DNA of 64,000 nucleotides from Lederbergia citri (GCF_018343625.1 NZ_JAGYPG010000003.1:374993-438992), one strand, 5' to 3'; counted from the stretch's first letter, positions 43,696-52,555 are shown. A program made the numbers and translations. Notes: generated by a model from the letters alone, not told the origin.

Positions 43696-43959
43696 AGATT
43701 ACTATAAAGTCGTTTAAAACATAATAAAGTTGTTTAAAAATATTAGACGTGTTATTCCATTGGGAAGGATTACACTAACTGGCAGGTTAATTCAATAAGC
43801 AAAAATTAAAGTATTTCTTTTTAATATTATAAGAAGGAGTAAATAATTAAAGGTTTCTATCACTTTTATTTGCTCAATTATTTTGTCTGTGTTACAGAAA
43901 TAGTTGAATTACTTTTAGCAAGTTGATATATTAATTTCTAAATATGTTATCAATGATGT

Positions 43960-44180
43960 GATCAAGTAAATAAGGATTGTGAAACAGAAAATATAGCCTT
44001 GGCTGAAAGCTATATCACCTCTTCTTATTGAACCCTACCACGGAGATGTTAGATAAAAACTGACCGAGTCGTTTCGTTACAAACGTTTAGAGGACTTAAT
44101 ATTTATTATTAATGTCGAACTAAGGTGGTACCACGTCTATTAGCGTAAAGGCGTCCTTTTTTGAGGACTCTTTATGCTTT
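43960..44180 (+). ncRNA. T-box leader of proS (tRNA-Pro)
   Basis: GAA-CCC at 44030-44035 stands where the specifier is expected (Pro). The T-box AAGGTGGTACCACG is at 44122-44135, and the terminator pairs GCGTAAAGGCGTCCTT with AGGACTCTTTATGC, ending in T7 at about 44183. Senses uncharged tRNA-Pro. Confidence 0.85.
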
Positions 44181-44224
44181 TTTTATTATTTTAAGTTATT
44201 TCATTTTCTCGGGAGGAAAAGACG

Positions 44225-45661
44225 ATGTCTCAAAAAACAAATGATTTTTCAAAATGGTATATTGATACGATTCAAAAAGCTGATTTAATGGATTACACCC
44301 CAGTTCGTGGTTGCATTGCATTTAAGCCAGATGGCTATGAATTATGGGAACATATTCAAGAAGAGATGGATAAACGGTTTAAAGAAACCGGTCATCGCAA
44401 TGCATACTTCCCAATGCTAATTCCCGAATCCTTCTTCCAAAAGGAAAAGGATCATATTGAAGGATTCTCACCGGAGCTTCCTTGGGTAACAGAAGCTGCA
44501 GGAGAGAAATTAGAAGAACGTTTAGCACTTCGTCCAACTTCAGAAACAATGATTGGACATTTGTATTCAAACTGGATTAAAAGTTATCGAGATCTACCAG
44601 TTTTAATTAATCAATGGGCAAATGTATTCCGTTGGGAAAAGAAAACTCTTCCATTTATACGTACCTCTGAGTTTTTATGGCAAGAAGGTCATACTGCTCA
44701 TGTGGACGAAGAAGATGCGCGTAAGGAAACAATGCAAATGCTAACTATTTATAAAGAAGTCGTAGAAGGATTACTTGCGATTCCAGTTTATGATGGGCAA
44801 AAGACACCATTAGAACGCTTTGCTGGTGCGGTTGATACATTCTCAATTGAAGCAATGATGAAAGATGGAAAAGCCGTGCAAGCAGGCACTTCACACTACT
44901 TAGGTACAAAATTTTCGGAAGCATTTGATATAAAATATCTAACAAAAGATAATAAACACGCATATGTTCATACAACGTCTTGGGGTACGTCCACACGTTT
45001 AATTGGTTCGGTCATCATGGTTCATGGTGATGAACAAGGTCTTGTCTTACCACCAAAAATAGCACCTACTCAAGTTGTTTTGATTCCAGTAGGTCCATGG
45101 AAAAAGAACCATGCAATTATGGAGAAATTAGATGAAATCTTTGCAGCTTTAAAAGCGAAAGGAATTCGTGTTCGTCTTGATGATTCTGATCAATCACCAG
45201 GCTATAAATTTAATGAATGGGAGTTAAAAGGTGTACCTGTACGTATTGAACTTGGCCCACGTGATTTAGAAAATAATCAAGTATTGATGAAAGCCCGTGA
45301 TGTAGAGGAGAAAGTTTCTGTACCTTTAGAATCAATTGTTGAAAGTATAAAAAAAGAACTTGAAACAATGCAAACTCGTCTATTCGAAAAAGCAAAAGCT
45401 TTCCGTGAGAAAAATTCACACACTCATATCAATACCATGGAACAGTTAAACCAACATATAGCAGAATCCGAACAAAATGGAACTATTCCTGGTTGGATAT
45501 TAGCTGGTTGGTGCGGAGACGATGCTTGTGAAGAAAGTGTAAAAGAAAAAACAAAATTCACAACACGAAACATTCCATTTAATCCACCGAAAACAAAGCA
45601 CACATGCCTTTATTGTGGTAAAGAAGCAAAACATACTGTTTGGTTTGCTCGCGCTTACTAA
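44225..45661 (+). CDS. proS: Prolyl-tRNA synthetase, eukaryote/archaeon-like
   Basis: 478 residues, the short ProRS without the bacterial editing insertion. Class II motif 2 FRWEKKTLPFIRTSEFLWQE and motif 3 GTSTRLIGSVIMVHGDEQG; C-terminal zinc-like domain with CGDDACEESVKEKT and HTCLYCGKEAKHT, ending in Tyr as eukaryote-type enzymes do. Many Bacillus carry this enzyme beside the bacterial-type ProRS; its T-box suggests it is made when Pro-tRNA runs low. Confidence 0.93.
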   Translation: MSQKTNDFSKWYIDTIQKADLMDYTPVRGCIAFKPDGYELWEHIQEEMDKRFKETGHRNAYFPMLIPESFFQKEKDHIEGFSPELPWVTEAAGEKLEERLALRPTSETMIGHLYSNWIKSYRDLPVLINQWANVFRWEKKTLPFIRTSEFLWQEGHTAHVDEEDARKETMQMLTIYKEVVEGLLAIPVYDGQKTPLERFAGAVDTFSIEAMMKDGKAVQAGTSHYLGTKFSEAFDIKYLTKDNKHAYVHTTSWGTSTRLIGSVIMVHGDEQGLVLPPKIAPTQVVLIPVGPWKKNHAIMEKLDEIFAALKAKGIRVRLDDSDQSPGYKFNEWELKGVPVRIELGPRDLENNQVLMKARDVEEKVSVPLESIVESIKKELETMQTRLFEKAKAFREKNSHTHINTMEQLNQHIAESEQNGTIPGWILAGWCGDDACEESVKEKTKFTTRNIPFNPPKTKHTCLYCGKEAKHTVWFARAY

Positions 45662-45784
45662 TCTACGATTGTTAAATATTATAATTAAACGATCGGGTGC
45701 TTTAGTTCCACAAGGAATTAAACAGCTTTGTAATCTGTTTTAATTTAAGAAGTAAATCAGAACTAAATCTTTTTAAAGAACTTT

Positions 45785-45820
45785 AAAAGGAGATACTCCA
45801 ATTTAAGTAGTGTCTCCTTT
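45785..45820 (+). terminator. Terminator after proS
   Basis: AAAAGGAGATAC (45785-45796) with GTGTCTCCTTT (45810-45820), one mismatch, tail only moderately T-rich. An extra inverted repeat AATTAAACAG/CTGTTTTAATT lies just before. Confidence 0.65.
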
Positions 45821-45875
45821 ACGATTTTTATAAGTGAATTTTTTTTGCCTTTATTATTCCAGCTCAAAACCTTAG

Positions 45876-46100
45876 AAGCTTGCTAAAAAAGCAAATCCTG
45901 TTAACCGTTTTAACAGGTGGTTCACAACCACACATCCACCAGAATCTTGGGCTTATTGGACAATATTTCAAAAAGAGTTGGTTAATTCGTCTTTAAATAT
46001 CAAATATATTATTGTTGAAAATCCTGGTTACGCTATTCATATTGACAATCCTAATGCTGTTATAGAGGCTATTAGAGAAATGGTTAAGAAAATAAAATAA
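45876..46100 (+). pseudogene. Alpha/beta hydrolase C-terminal fragment
   Basis: A 74-codon frame after a TAG, without a start codon, reads FNRWFTTTHPPESWAYWTIF, then NIKYIIVENPGYAIHIDNPN and AVIEAIREMVKKIK. The GYAIHIDNP stretch is the last catalytic His segment (GHxxHxDxP-like) of alpha/beta hydrolases. The nucleophile half is missing, so it is a 5'-truncated remnant. It directly precedes the Rrf2 gene. Confidence 0.6.
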
Positions 46101-46151
46101 GGATGTTTAATAAGGTATATTTCCTGTAACATGACGGTTAAAGTAATATTA

Positions 46152-46181
46152 TTGACATTAGGAAATAATAAAGGTTATTAT
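46152..46181 (+). promoter_or_regulatory. Sigma-A promoter of the rrf2 gene
   Basis: TTGACA (46152-46157), 18-base spacer, TATTAT (46176-46181), 37 bp before the start. Confidence 0.65.
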
Positions 46182-46217
46182 AGACACATAAAGTCTTTTA
46201 AGGAGGGTATTGAAATC

Positions 46218-46604
46218 ATGAAGTATTCTAAGGCAACAAATTATGCCCTTCACACAATGCTATTTCTTGCAAAGGAAGCAGAATATAAGCCAATTGGTGT
46301 ACAACAGTTAGCAGAAAAGCAAAATGTATCTCCTACGTATTTGTCCAAAATATTGACTAAGTTGGTTAAGGAAGGGATGATCAATTCTTCATCAGGTGCC
46401 AATGGAGGGTATACGCTTAGTCATAATTGGGAAGACATTTCATTTTTGGATATTATACATGCAATTGAAGGTAAATCTTCATTATTTGACTGTTGTTTAT
46501 ACTCTAATCCAGAATGTGTAATAAAAGATGTGATGCTTTCAGCAGAGGAAAAACTGGAAGAAGAGTTAAGAAATAAAAAAATATCAGATATTGTAAAAAA
46601 CTAA
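46218..46604 (+). CDS. Rrf2 family transcriptional regulator
   Basis: 128 residues. Winged helix MKYSKATNYALHTMLFLAKE, VSPTYLSKILTKLVKEGMI and GANGGYTLS. Three cysteines in FDCCLYSNPECV recall the redox or Fe-S sensing cluster of the family, though the spacing differs from IscR. The ATG at 46218 follows AAGGAGG. Probably regulates the flavoprotein and thioredoxin genes after it in response to redox state. Confidence 0.87.
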   Translation: MKYSKATNYALHTMLFLAKEAEYKPIGVQQLAEKQNVSPTYLSKILTKLVKEGMINSSSGANGGYTLSHNWEDISFLDIIHAIEGKSSLFDCCLYSNPECVIKDVMLSAEEKLEEELRNKKISDIVKN

Positions 46605-46792
46605 AGTGGGTTTATCACCCACAACTATTTTTTGTAACTATCGCGGATATTAAGAGTCTTTTATGTCGATTTATTTATTTTTCTTTTTTGAAAATTAAGG
46701 AGGTGAGGAAGTGATTATAGTATAGGGTTATTATATTCGCGTTTCTCAAAATAGACCTACAAACAATACTATATTTAGGAGGATTTTTCGAA

Positions 46793-47704
46793 ATGGAACT
46801 ATCAATGATTGATTGTGCCATTATTGGCGCTGGTCCAGCAGGACTAAATGCGAGTCTTGTGTTAGGTAGAGCTCGCAGAAGCGTTGCTCTCTTTGACAAC
46901 AATACAAATAGAAATCGCAAGACACAAGAATCACATGGATTTCTGACACGTGATGGTATTAAGCCGGCAGAATTTCGTGAACTTAGCCTAAATGAAATAA
47001 AAAAATATCGTTATGTGCATCATTTCGAAACAACAGTTTCAAATATTATTAAACTGCCGAATGGCATGTTTAATGTTACGACTTCAGATAACATAAAATT
47101 TGTAGCAGAAAAAGTATTACTCGCAACAGGTATTCAAGAAGTGTTTCCTGATATTCCAAATATCGAACAATGTTATGGCAAGAGTCTCTTTAGTTGTCCT
47201 TATTGTGACGGTTGGGAATTAAGTAATAAAAAGCTTCTTATCATTGCAGAAAATGAGGATAGAGCTCTACACCTAAGTAAACTATTATATCACTGGTCAA
47301 ATGATTTAGTTCTTGCAACAAATGGTACAGCATTATCTTCGGATGCCTTGGAAGAATTAGCAAGAAATGATATAACAGTCGTGAGTGATCCAATTAAACG
47401 GTTGAATAATATAGATGGATATTTAACAAATATAGAATTTGAATCAAATTTAATAATTGAATGTTCATTCGGGTTTGTTGCTCCTTCATTTATTCGCTCA
47501 AATCAATTTGCCGAAACACTAGGATGTGAATTACAAAAAAACGGTACTATTGTGTTAGATGATGGGGGGCGAACTTCAGTAAAAAATCTTTATGCAGCCG
47601 GTGAAACAGCAGGAATAAGTGCATCTTCACTTGTTATTGCAGCATCAGAAGGAAATAAAGCCGCCGTTGCAATGAATGGAGATATGGCAATAGAAAGGTT
47701 TTAG
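46793..47704 (+). CDS. Thioredoxin-reductase-like flavoprotein
   Basis: 303 residues. N-terminal FAD motif CAIIGAGPAGLNASLVLGRA and C-terminal FAD motif NLYAAGETAG. The redox pair is CPYCDGWE near residue 134, as in thioredoxin reductase (CxxC). The second nucleotide domain, however, reads KKLLIIAENEDRALHLSKLL, without the GxGxxA loop that binds NADPH. It may therefore use another electron donor or bind NADPH in an altered way. It sits between Rrf2 and thioredoxin genes. Named only by family. Confidence 0.8.
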   Translation: MELSMIDCAIIGAGPAGLNASLVLGRARRSVALFDNNTNRNRKTQESHGFLTRDGIKPAEFRELSLNEIKKYRYVHHFETTVSNIIKLPNGMFNVTTSDNIKFVAEKVLLATGIQEVFPDIPNIEQCYGKSLFSCPYCDGWELSNKKLLIIAENEDRALHLSKLLYHWSNDLVLATNGTALSSDALEELARNDITVVSDPIKRLNNIDGYLTNIEFESNLIIECSFGFVAPSFIRSNQFAETLGCELQKNGTIVLDDGGRTSVKNLYAAGETAGISASSLVIAASEGNKAAVAMNGDMAIERF

Positions 47705-47779
47705 CTTCAAAAGAAGATTTTTTTTATTCTAATCAACGACTTTAAAGCTCTTTAATGTTTATAAAAAGGAGATAAAAAG

Positions 47780-48100
47780 ATGACTATTATACATGTCACG
47801 TCAAATAATGAAATCGAACCACATATAAATGGAGATAAACTTGTATTATTAAATTTTTGGGCCAAATGGTGTGGTCCTTGTAAAATGCTAATTCCCGTTC
47901 TTGAACAACTTGATGAAGAATTAGGAGATAAAGTACAAATTCTCAAAGTAGATGTTGATAACGGACCAGATTTAGCTGCACAATATGGTGTTATGGGAAT
48001 TCCACACACTCGTATGATTATTAATAACAACACTAGAGATCCACTTGTTGGATACGTTCCATATGAGAAACTAAAAACGATAGTCGAAGCTGAATTATAA
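47780..48100 (+). CDS. Thioredoxin
   Basis: 106 residues. Active site WAKWCGPCKML, cis-proline in MGIPHTRM. It lies 75 bp after the flavoprotein with AAAAGGAG before the ATG, and is likely its reduction partner. The cis-Pro is followed by His-Thr instead of Thr, a small departure from standard TrxA. Confidence 0.9.
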   Translation: MTIIHVTSNNEIEPHINGDKLVLLNFWAKWCGPCKMLIPVLEQLDEELGDKVQILKVDVDNGPDLAAQYGVMGIPHTRMIINNNTRDPLVGYVPYEKLKTIVEAEL

Positions 48101-48516
48101 AATAAATGCATGCAAGCTCGACAACTAGACGTCAGCTTCGCTAGCTAAGGCAGCTGGCTTGACGCTGTTTGGAAAGCGGGAAGTGATGTCTCCTGACTCC
48201 AATGACAGATAGTCTGACTCGAAGTTAGATTCTTTTTATTCAAGTTCGAATCGGCACTCATGCGCCGATCAGGCGCATTCCTTACAAGTATTACACTCTT
48301 TTCTTATCACTTATTTCGATAAAATCTTTGTGCTCTGTTTTGATAATATCTGGGAAAGAGTGAGCAATAAATTTTAACAAATGCGATCGAAATATCTATT
48401 TATGGATATTACGGTCTTTTTAGTTGATCTAAATAATCCATAAAAAAACGAAAAATCTTATTGGCATAATTAGTGCAATAAATTTTTGTCCATCATCTTT
48501 GCTATTTTGGACATAG
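48101..48516. other. Intergenic region without a gene
   Basis: 416 bp. It holds a small hairpin ATGCGCC-GATCA-GGCGCAT (48260-48278) without T-run, and AT-rich DNA afterwards. No supported ORF or RNA gene. Confidence 0.5.
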
Positions 48517-48559
48517 AAAACGACTTGCGATACATTGATTTAGTATCGCAAGTCGTTTT
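48517..48559. terminator. Strong terminator
   Basis: Perfect 17-bp stem AAAACGACTTGCGATAC (48517-48533) with its complement (48543-48559), 9-base loop. Ends the ABC operon on the minus strand and possibly the trx operon. Confidence 0.9.
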
Positions 48560-49243
48560 TTAAACGGTTGCTCTTCTCAAGAAAAAGTAAGAAAAGACAA
48601 CGTAAAACAAGGTAGGGATAATGAGCCAATATGCAAGTTGGACGGCAGTATGATCAACAATCCAATGAATGATATCCATCCAATGTTCATAATAGGTGAT
48701 GAGTAGTGCTGCGATACTTGCAATCAATAAGGAAGATATAGACGCATAAGCCATTCCTTTTTTTCCGAAACGGCGGGCAAAGCTGGATATCATCATTCCA
48801 AGGAAAAATAGATTAATCAATAGGATGAAATAAATGAAAAGTTGTTCTAAAAGTGTTCCATCATTTAAATATGGAAAGTGGAAGAAATGAAATTTTCCAC
48901 CCCAGCCATTTGTCCAATTTTCTACTATTGAACAAATCAATAATAGTACTCCAAAGGAGAGGTTCACGATAGCCCCCGTGGCAACCGTACCGAAAAAGTA
49001 ATCAGTTCTTCTAACAGACATGCTGACTGCATATGAAAATGTTTGAGCCACAACTAATATTCCCACTACTAACATGTACACAAAGATATACGATACTCCT
49101 CCAGTAAAATATTTTTCTTTCGGAGTAATGAATAGACTAACAATTAAATTAACTATAAAAATTGAAAATAGTACAATATTTGGGATGAAAAACCAACTCC
49201 ATTTGTCGCGAACAAGCATTTTTAAAACACTTCGAATATTCAT
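48560..49243 (-). CDS. ABC-2 type permease, unknown substrate
   Basis: 227 residues with six hydrophobic helices (about 18-38, 52-75, 88-105, 130-150, 165-185, 200-222) and no recognisable signature. It overlaps the ATPase gene by 4 bp and must be its membrane partner. Such small permeases occur in YtrABCDEF- and bacteriocin-immunity-type systems. Confidence 0.75.
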   Translation of the reverse strand: MNIRSVLKMLVRDKWSWFFIPNIVLFSIFIVNLIVSLFITPKEKYFTGGVSYIFVYMLVVGILVVAQTFSYAVSMSVRRTDYFFGTVATGAIVNLSFGVLLLICSIVENWTNGWGGKFHFFHFPYLNDGTLLEQLFIYFILLINLFFLGMMISSFARRFGKKGMAYASISSLLIASIAALLITYYEHWMDIIHWIVDHTAVQLAYWLIIPTLFYVVFSYFFLRRATV

Positions 49244-50124
49244 TTCGCCATCGCTCCTTGTTTATCAGATTTCCCTTTCGTTAAATGGACAATTAACTGC
49301 TGTAAGGAAACTGGGGATATTTCAAGTCCCGGAATATGGACTTTATCATTAGCACGACCTATTACAGTAGCTGAAAGCAACCCGCCAAATGGTTCGCGAT
49401 GGATTACTTCTTTTCCAGTAATAAATGACTCTACCTTTGCTGTTTGGCCTGTTACTGTAAACGCCTTTCCTCTCAAGTTCTCGGCATCCTCGTCGATGAT
49501 TAATCTTCCTTTATCAATGACTAGAATTTGTTCTAACAAATTACTCACTTCATCAATGAGATGGGTAGATAATATAACAGTCCGAGGATGCTCCGCGTAA
49601 TCCTCCATTAAACGGTTATAAAATAATTCACGTGAAACGGCATCTAACCCCAAATACGGTTCATCAAAAATAGTTAACGGTGCTCTGCTTGCAAGCCCAA
49701 TGACAATACCAAGCGCGGAGTGCATTCCGCGAGAAAGCCCCCTATTTTTCTTCTTTAAAGGAAGATTGAAATCTTCTACTAATGAGTATGCATATTCCTT
49801 ATCCCATTTCGGAAAAAGTGACTTTGACACTTCCAAAATATCACGAACAGTAAAATTATCAGGATATTTCTGACTTTCTTTAATAAAACAAATTTGATTC
49901 AATACTTTAGAATTTTCATAAGGCTCCTCACCGAAAACCAATAATTCCCCGCTAGTTGGAAAAATCTGTGCCGTGATCATTTTCATTAACGTTGTTTTAC
50001 CAGCTCCATTTCTACCGAGAAGGCCATATATTTTATTTTCTTCAATTGAAAAGCTAATATCTTGGATTGCTTTATGGTCATCGTACAGCTTATTTAACCG
50101 ACTTATTTTTATTACTTCTGTCAT
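49240..50124 (-). CDS. ABC transporter ATP-binding protein, YtrB-like
   Basis: 294 residues. Walker A GRNGAGKTTLMK near 37, signature LSRGMHSALGIV, Walker B LTIFDEPYLGLDA and switch His STHLIDE. The regulator gene before it overlaps by 4 bp and the permease after it overlaps too, giving a three-gene unit like ytrA-ytrB-ytrC. In B. subtilis the ytr operon responds to cell-wall antibiotics. Confidence 0.85.
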   Translation of the reverse strand: MTEVIKISRLNKLYDDHKAIQDISFSIEENKIYGLLGRNGAGKTTLMKMITAQIFPTSGELLVFGEEPYENSKVLNQICFIKESQKYPDNFTVRDILEVSKSLFPKWDKEYAYSLVEDFNLPLKKKNRGLSRGMHSALGIVIGLASRAPLTIFDEPYLGLDAVSRELFYNRLMEDYAEHPRTVILSTHLIDEVSNLLEQILVIDKGRLIIDEDAENLRGKAFTVTGQTAKVESFITGKEVIHREPFGGLLSATVIGRANDKVHIPGLEISPVSLQQLIVHLTKGKSDKQGAMAK

Positions 50125-50492
50125 CGTCTTCCTTCTCCTTTCCGTATCATATCCATTAATTGTTCCGTCGTAATTCCTAATTTTTCTGCTTCCTGAATCA
50201 TCGTCACTATAAATTGCTCGAAAAATTGTTCTTTTCGCTTCTCAATGACTTTCATACGTGCACCTTCAGCAACAAACATTCCGATCCCCCGCTTTTTATA
50301 TAAGATGCCTTCATCCACCAGTAAATTTACGCCCTTCGCAGCTGTGGCAGGGTTGATTTTATAAAAGACTGCGAATTGATTCGTTGAAGGGACTTGGGAT
50401 TCTTCCGGCAAGCCGCCTTCGATAATGTCATCTTCTATGCGCTCTGCAATTTGGACGAAGATTGGCCTTCCATCATCAATTAAATGCTTCAT
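50121..50492 (-). CDS. GntR family regulator, YtrA subfamily
   Basis: About 123 residues. Winged helix with PIFVQIAERIEDDIIEGGLP, QVPSTNQFAVFYKINPATA, KGVNLLVDEGILYKKRGIGM; the short C terminus (about 50 residues) marks the YtrA subfamily. I prefer the ATG at 50492, 7 bases after GGTGGTG; the ATG at 50507 lacks a ribosome site. Represses its own operon most likely, through the operator just upstream. Confidence 0.85.
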   Translation of the reverse strand: MKHLIDDGRPIFVQIAERIEDDIIEGGLPEESQVPSTNQFAVFYKINPATAAKGVNLLVDEGILYKKRGIGMFVAEGARMKVIEKRKEQFFEQFIVTMIQEAEKLGITTEQLMDMIRKGEGRR

Positions 50493-50509
50493 TTGGTTCA
50501 CCACCATGT

Positions 50510-50535
50510 TGGTTAGTTACTTATGTAATTAACCA
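50510..50535. promoter_or_regulatory. YtrA-type operator
   Basis: TGGTTAGTTAC-TTAT-GTAATTAACCA: two 11-bp arms with a single mismatch. This fits the long dyads bound by GntR/YtrA regulators and lies 18 bp before the regulator start. Confidence 0.65.
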
Positions 50536-50632
50536 TATGACATAGAAGTATCATTGTCAACAGTATTTGGAAATCTTTTCATAAATGGACGCAAGTAATA
50601 TAATGGGGAAAATGAAAATATGGGGGCAGGAC

Positions 50633-51400
50633 ATGCTTACAAAAAAGCAATTAATAGAAGATTTTAAAAGTATCGGAATAAAAGAGGGAATGGTGCTTGT
50701 CGTCCATACATCACTTCGAAACATTGGATTCATACAGGGCGGTCCGGAAGTGGTTATTGAAAGTTTACTAGAGATTTTAGGGGATGAAGGGACACTCGTC
50801 ATGCCATCGATGACAAGTGGAGAAGAATTATATGATCCAAAAACAACACCTACAGAGTACATGGGGATTGTGGCTGAAACATTTTGGAGGATGCCTGGTG
50901 TACTAAGAAGTAATCATCCAAATAGTGCATTCGCGGCGTACGGAAAGCATGCGAATGAAATTGTTTCTGAACATCCAATAGATCAACCAGAAGGAATTAA
51001 AAGTCCAATCGGAAAAGTATTTCAGCTTGACGGAAGGATTCTTCTGCTCGGTGCTTCCCATGATTCCAATACTACGATCCATTTAGCGGAATCTTTAAAT
51101 GAGGTACCATATAGAACATATTCTACAATGCTGTTTTCTAACGAAGGAAAGATAGAGGAAATTCAAGTTCCACTAATCAATCATTGCTGTCAAAATTTCA
51201 AAAAAATAGAGTCCCTTCTAAAAGAGAAAGGTTATCTTTCTGTACAAAAGATAGGAAATGGAATTTGCCAGTTCATGAAAGCAAGTGATGTCGTGGAAGT
51301 TGCAAGTATACAGTTAAAAAAGAACCCGTACTATTTTTTATGTGAAGATGATTGTGAAGAGTGTACAGAAGCTAGGGAGTATGTGATTGCAAAACGGTAA
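50633..51400 (+). CDS. AAC(3) family N-acetyltransferase
   Basis: 255 residues. VVHTSLRNIGFIQGGPEVVI, DEGTLVMPSMTSGEE, RSNHPNSAFAAYGKHA and LLLGASHDSNTTIHLAE match the aminoglycoside 3-N-acetyltransferase/YokD family. Many chromosomal members do not give aminoglycoside resistance, so the substrate is open. The ATG at 50633 follows GGGGGCAGG; an earlier ATG at 50585 is not supported. Confidence 0.85.
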   Translation: MLTKKQLIEDFKSIGIKEGMVLVVHTSLRNIGFIQGGPEVVIESLLEILGDEGTLVMPSMTSGEELYDPKTTPTEYMGIVAETFWRMPGVLRSNHPNSAFAAYGKHANEIVSEHPIDQPEGIKSPIGKVFQLDGRILLLGASHDSNTTIHLAESLNEVPYRTYSTMLFSNEGKIEEIQVPLINHCCQNFKKIESLLKEKGYLSVQKIGNGICQFMKASDVVEVASIQLKKNPYYFLCEDDCEECTEAREYVIAKR

Positions 51401-51520
51401 GTATGTGTAAAAATCTTAGGGGAAATTCGGTCCTCTTATTCCCTTAAGAACGATGATTCCCCTTTATTTATGTGAATGGAAAACTATTTATTGAATTAGT
51501 ATTGATAAAGTGAAGGTTGA

Positions 51521-51714
51521 TATTGGACGGGTCACGACCGAAAAAAGGATGTGTTTGACGCTGTTGCCGATTCAACTCGACATCAATGGCTCCTCTTTTG
51601 TTAGATACGGAAGAATTATCTCAATAAACTGTGTACATACAGTCAAAAGAAGTATCATTTATCGACTATTCCTAATACGATTGGAAAAAATAAAGAAGTC
51701 TTAATCACATTTAT
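51521..51714 (+). pseudogene. Decayed ArsR family regulator
   Basis: One frame gives KKDVFDAVADSTRHQWLL before a TAG; a second gives PLLLDTEELSQ and a third SINCVHTVKRSIIY. Put together they resemble the start of ArsR/SdpR regulators (xDVFxAIADPTRRxILxLL... then DxEELSVxEL...). At least two frameshifts are needed and the end is missing. Likely former regulator of the doxX promoter 100 bp away. Confidence 0.45.
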
Positions 51715-51806
51715 TTAAAGTACCATTCCTCCTAGCAAATTTCTAATTGGCTTGCCAATCCTTATAAACCCCGCATTTAGAAATTTTAACATGCTGAGTT
51801 TATAAA

Positions 51807-51864
51807 TGGTGTTGACACGACACCAATTGGTGACATATAATAAAAGGGACACTAAAAGGTGTCC
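51807..51864 (+). promoter_or_regulatory. doxX promoter with nested palindromes
   Basis: TTGACA (51812-51817), 18 bases, TATAAT (51836-51841), close to consensus. Three dyads overlay it: GGTGT-TGACACG-ACACC (51808-51824), CACCAATTGGTG (51821-51832, perfect) in the spacer, and GGACAC-TAAAAG-GTGTCC (51847-51864) just after the -10. This indicates tight repression. Confidence 0.75.
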
Positions 51865-51938
51865 TATTGATTGGTAGTCATTTGGAAATTTTGAAACTTC
51901 AACAAGTTTTACTTAAAACAATTATGAGGAGGAAACAA

Positions 51939-52361
51939 ATGAGTATGATTGTAAGTACTGAAACAACGGCGAAGGTAGGAACCCAGCCTCGAGGAAAAAT
52001 GATTGCTTATTGGTCAGTCACATTACTACTCGCTTCAGCTATTACCTTAAGTGGCATCGGGCAACTGATGCTTTATGGGGGAAACGTTGAATTGGTTACG
52101 AATCTTGGTTACCCATTATACATCTTGACTATTCTCGGGATTTGGAAAATTCTTGGAGCCACCGCAGTAATCGTGCCAGGTTTACCTCGGCTTAAAGAAT
52201 GGACTCACGCGGGTATCTTCTTTTTAATGACCGGTGCAGCTTTATCTCATGTGTTTGCTAACGATTATGGTGATTACGGGTTTAATATTATTCTTCCACT
52301 TTCATATGCTGCACTTAATATTGCCTCGTGGGCGTTACGTCCGAAGAGCCGCAAGCTTTAA
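51939..52361 (+). CDS. DoxX-like family membrane protein
   Basis: 140 residues, four hydrophobic helices: VTLLLASAITLSGIGQLM, YPLYILTILGIWKILGATAV, the amphipathic GLPRLKEWTHAGIFFLMTGA and a last helix ending in ALRPKSRKL. This is the DoxX-like (SURF4-type) layout; KILGA followed by PGLPRLKEWTHAG is common to them. The function in bacteria is unclear. The ATG at 51939 follows GAGGAGG by 8 bases. Confidence 0.78.
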   Translation: MSMIVSTETTAKVGTQPRGKMIAYWSVTLLLASAITLSGIGQLMLYGGNVELVTNLGYPLYILTILGIWKILGATAVIVPGLPRLKEWTHAGIFFLMTGAALSHVFANDYGDYGFNIILPLSYAALNIASWALRPKSRKL

Positions 52362-52446
52362 TAAGGTGGTGAAATTAAGGGCTGTCCTTTTTGCTGGGTT
52401 AAGATGGAACTGCTATCTACATTTCGAGTAAACTAGATTCAGTGCA

Positions 52447-52543
52447 GAAACAAAAACTCGCGATGGATCCATTGTGGGAGCTAAATATGCTTGGAAGAAA
52501 AATGGTGAACAACTTGAAAAAAGTATTGGCTGTAATATAAAAG
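52447..52543 (+). pseudogene. Possible SRPBCC-like fragment
   Basis: A frame without start reads ETKTRDGSIVGAKYAWKKNG then EQLEKSIGCNIKGG. The DGSxVGAxYxWxxN pattern occurs in SRPBCC (polyketide cyclase/AHSA1-like) proteins, which are often encoded next to ArsR and DoxX genes. Too short to be certain. Confidence 0.3.
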
Positions 52544-52555
52544 GAGGAATGGAAA

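Noticed and set aside
43825..43860. Possible small gene after AGAAGGAG in the leuD-proS gap
   Set aside because: No start codon with an open frame follows; stops occur in all frames nearby.
48241..48256. GTTCGAATC resembling a tRNA T-loop
   Set aside because: No acceptor, D-arm or anticodon stem could be built around it.
50585..50632. Upstream ATG as start of the AAC(3)-like gene
   Set aside because: It lacks a ribosome site; the ATG at 50633 follows GGGGGCAGG and fits the family N terminus.
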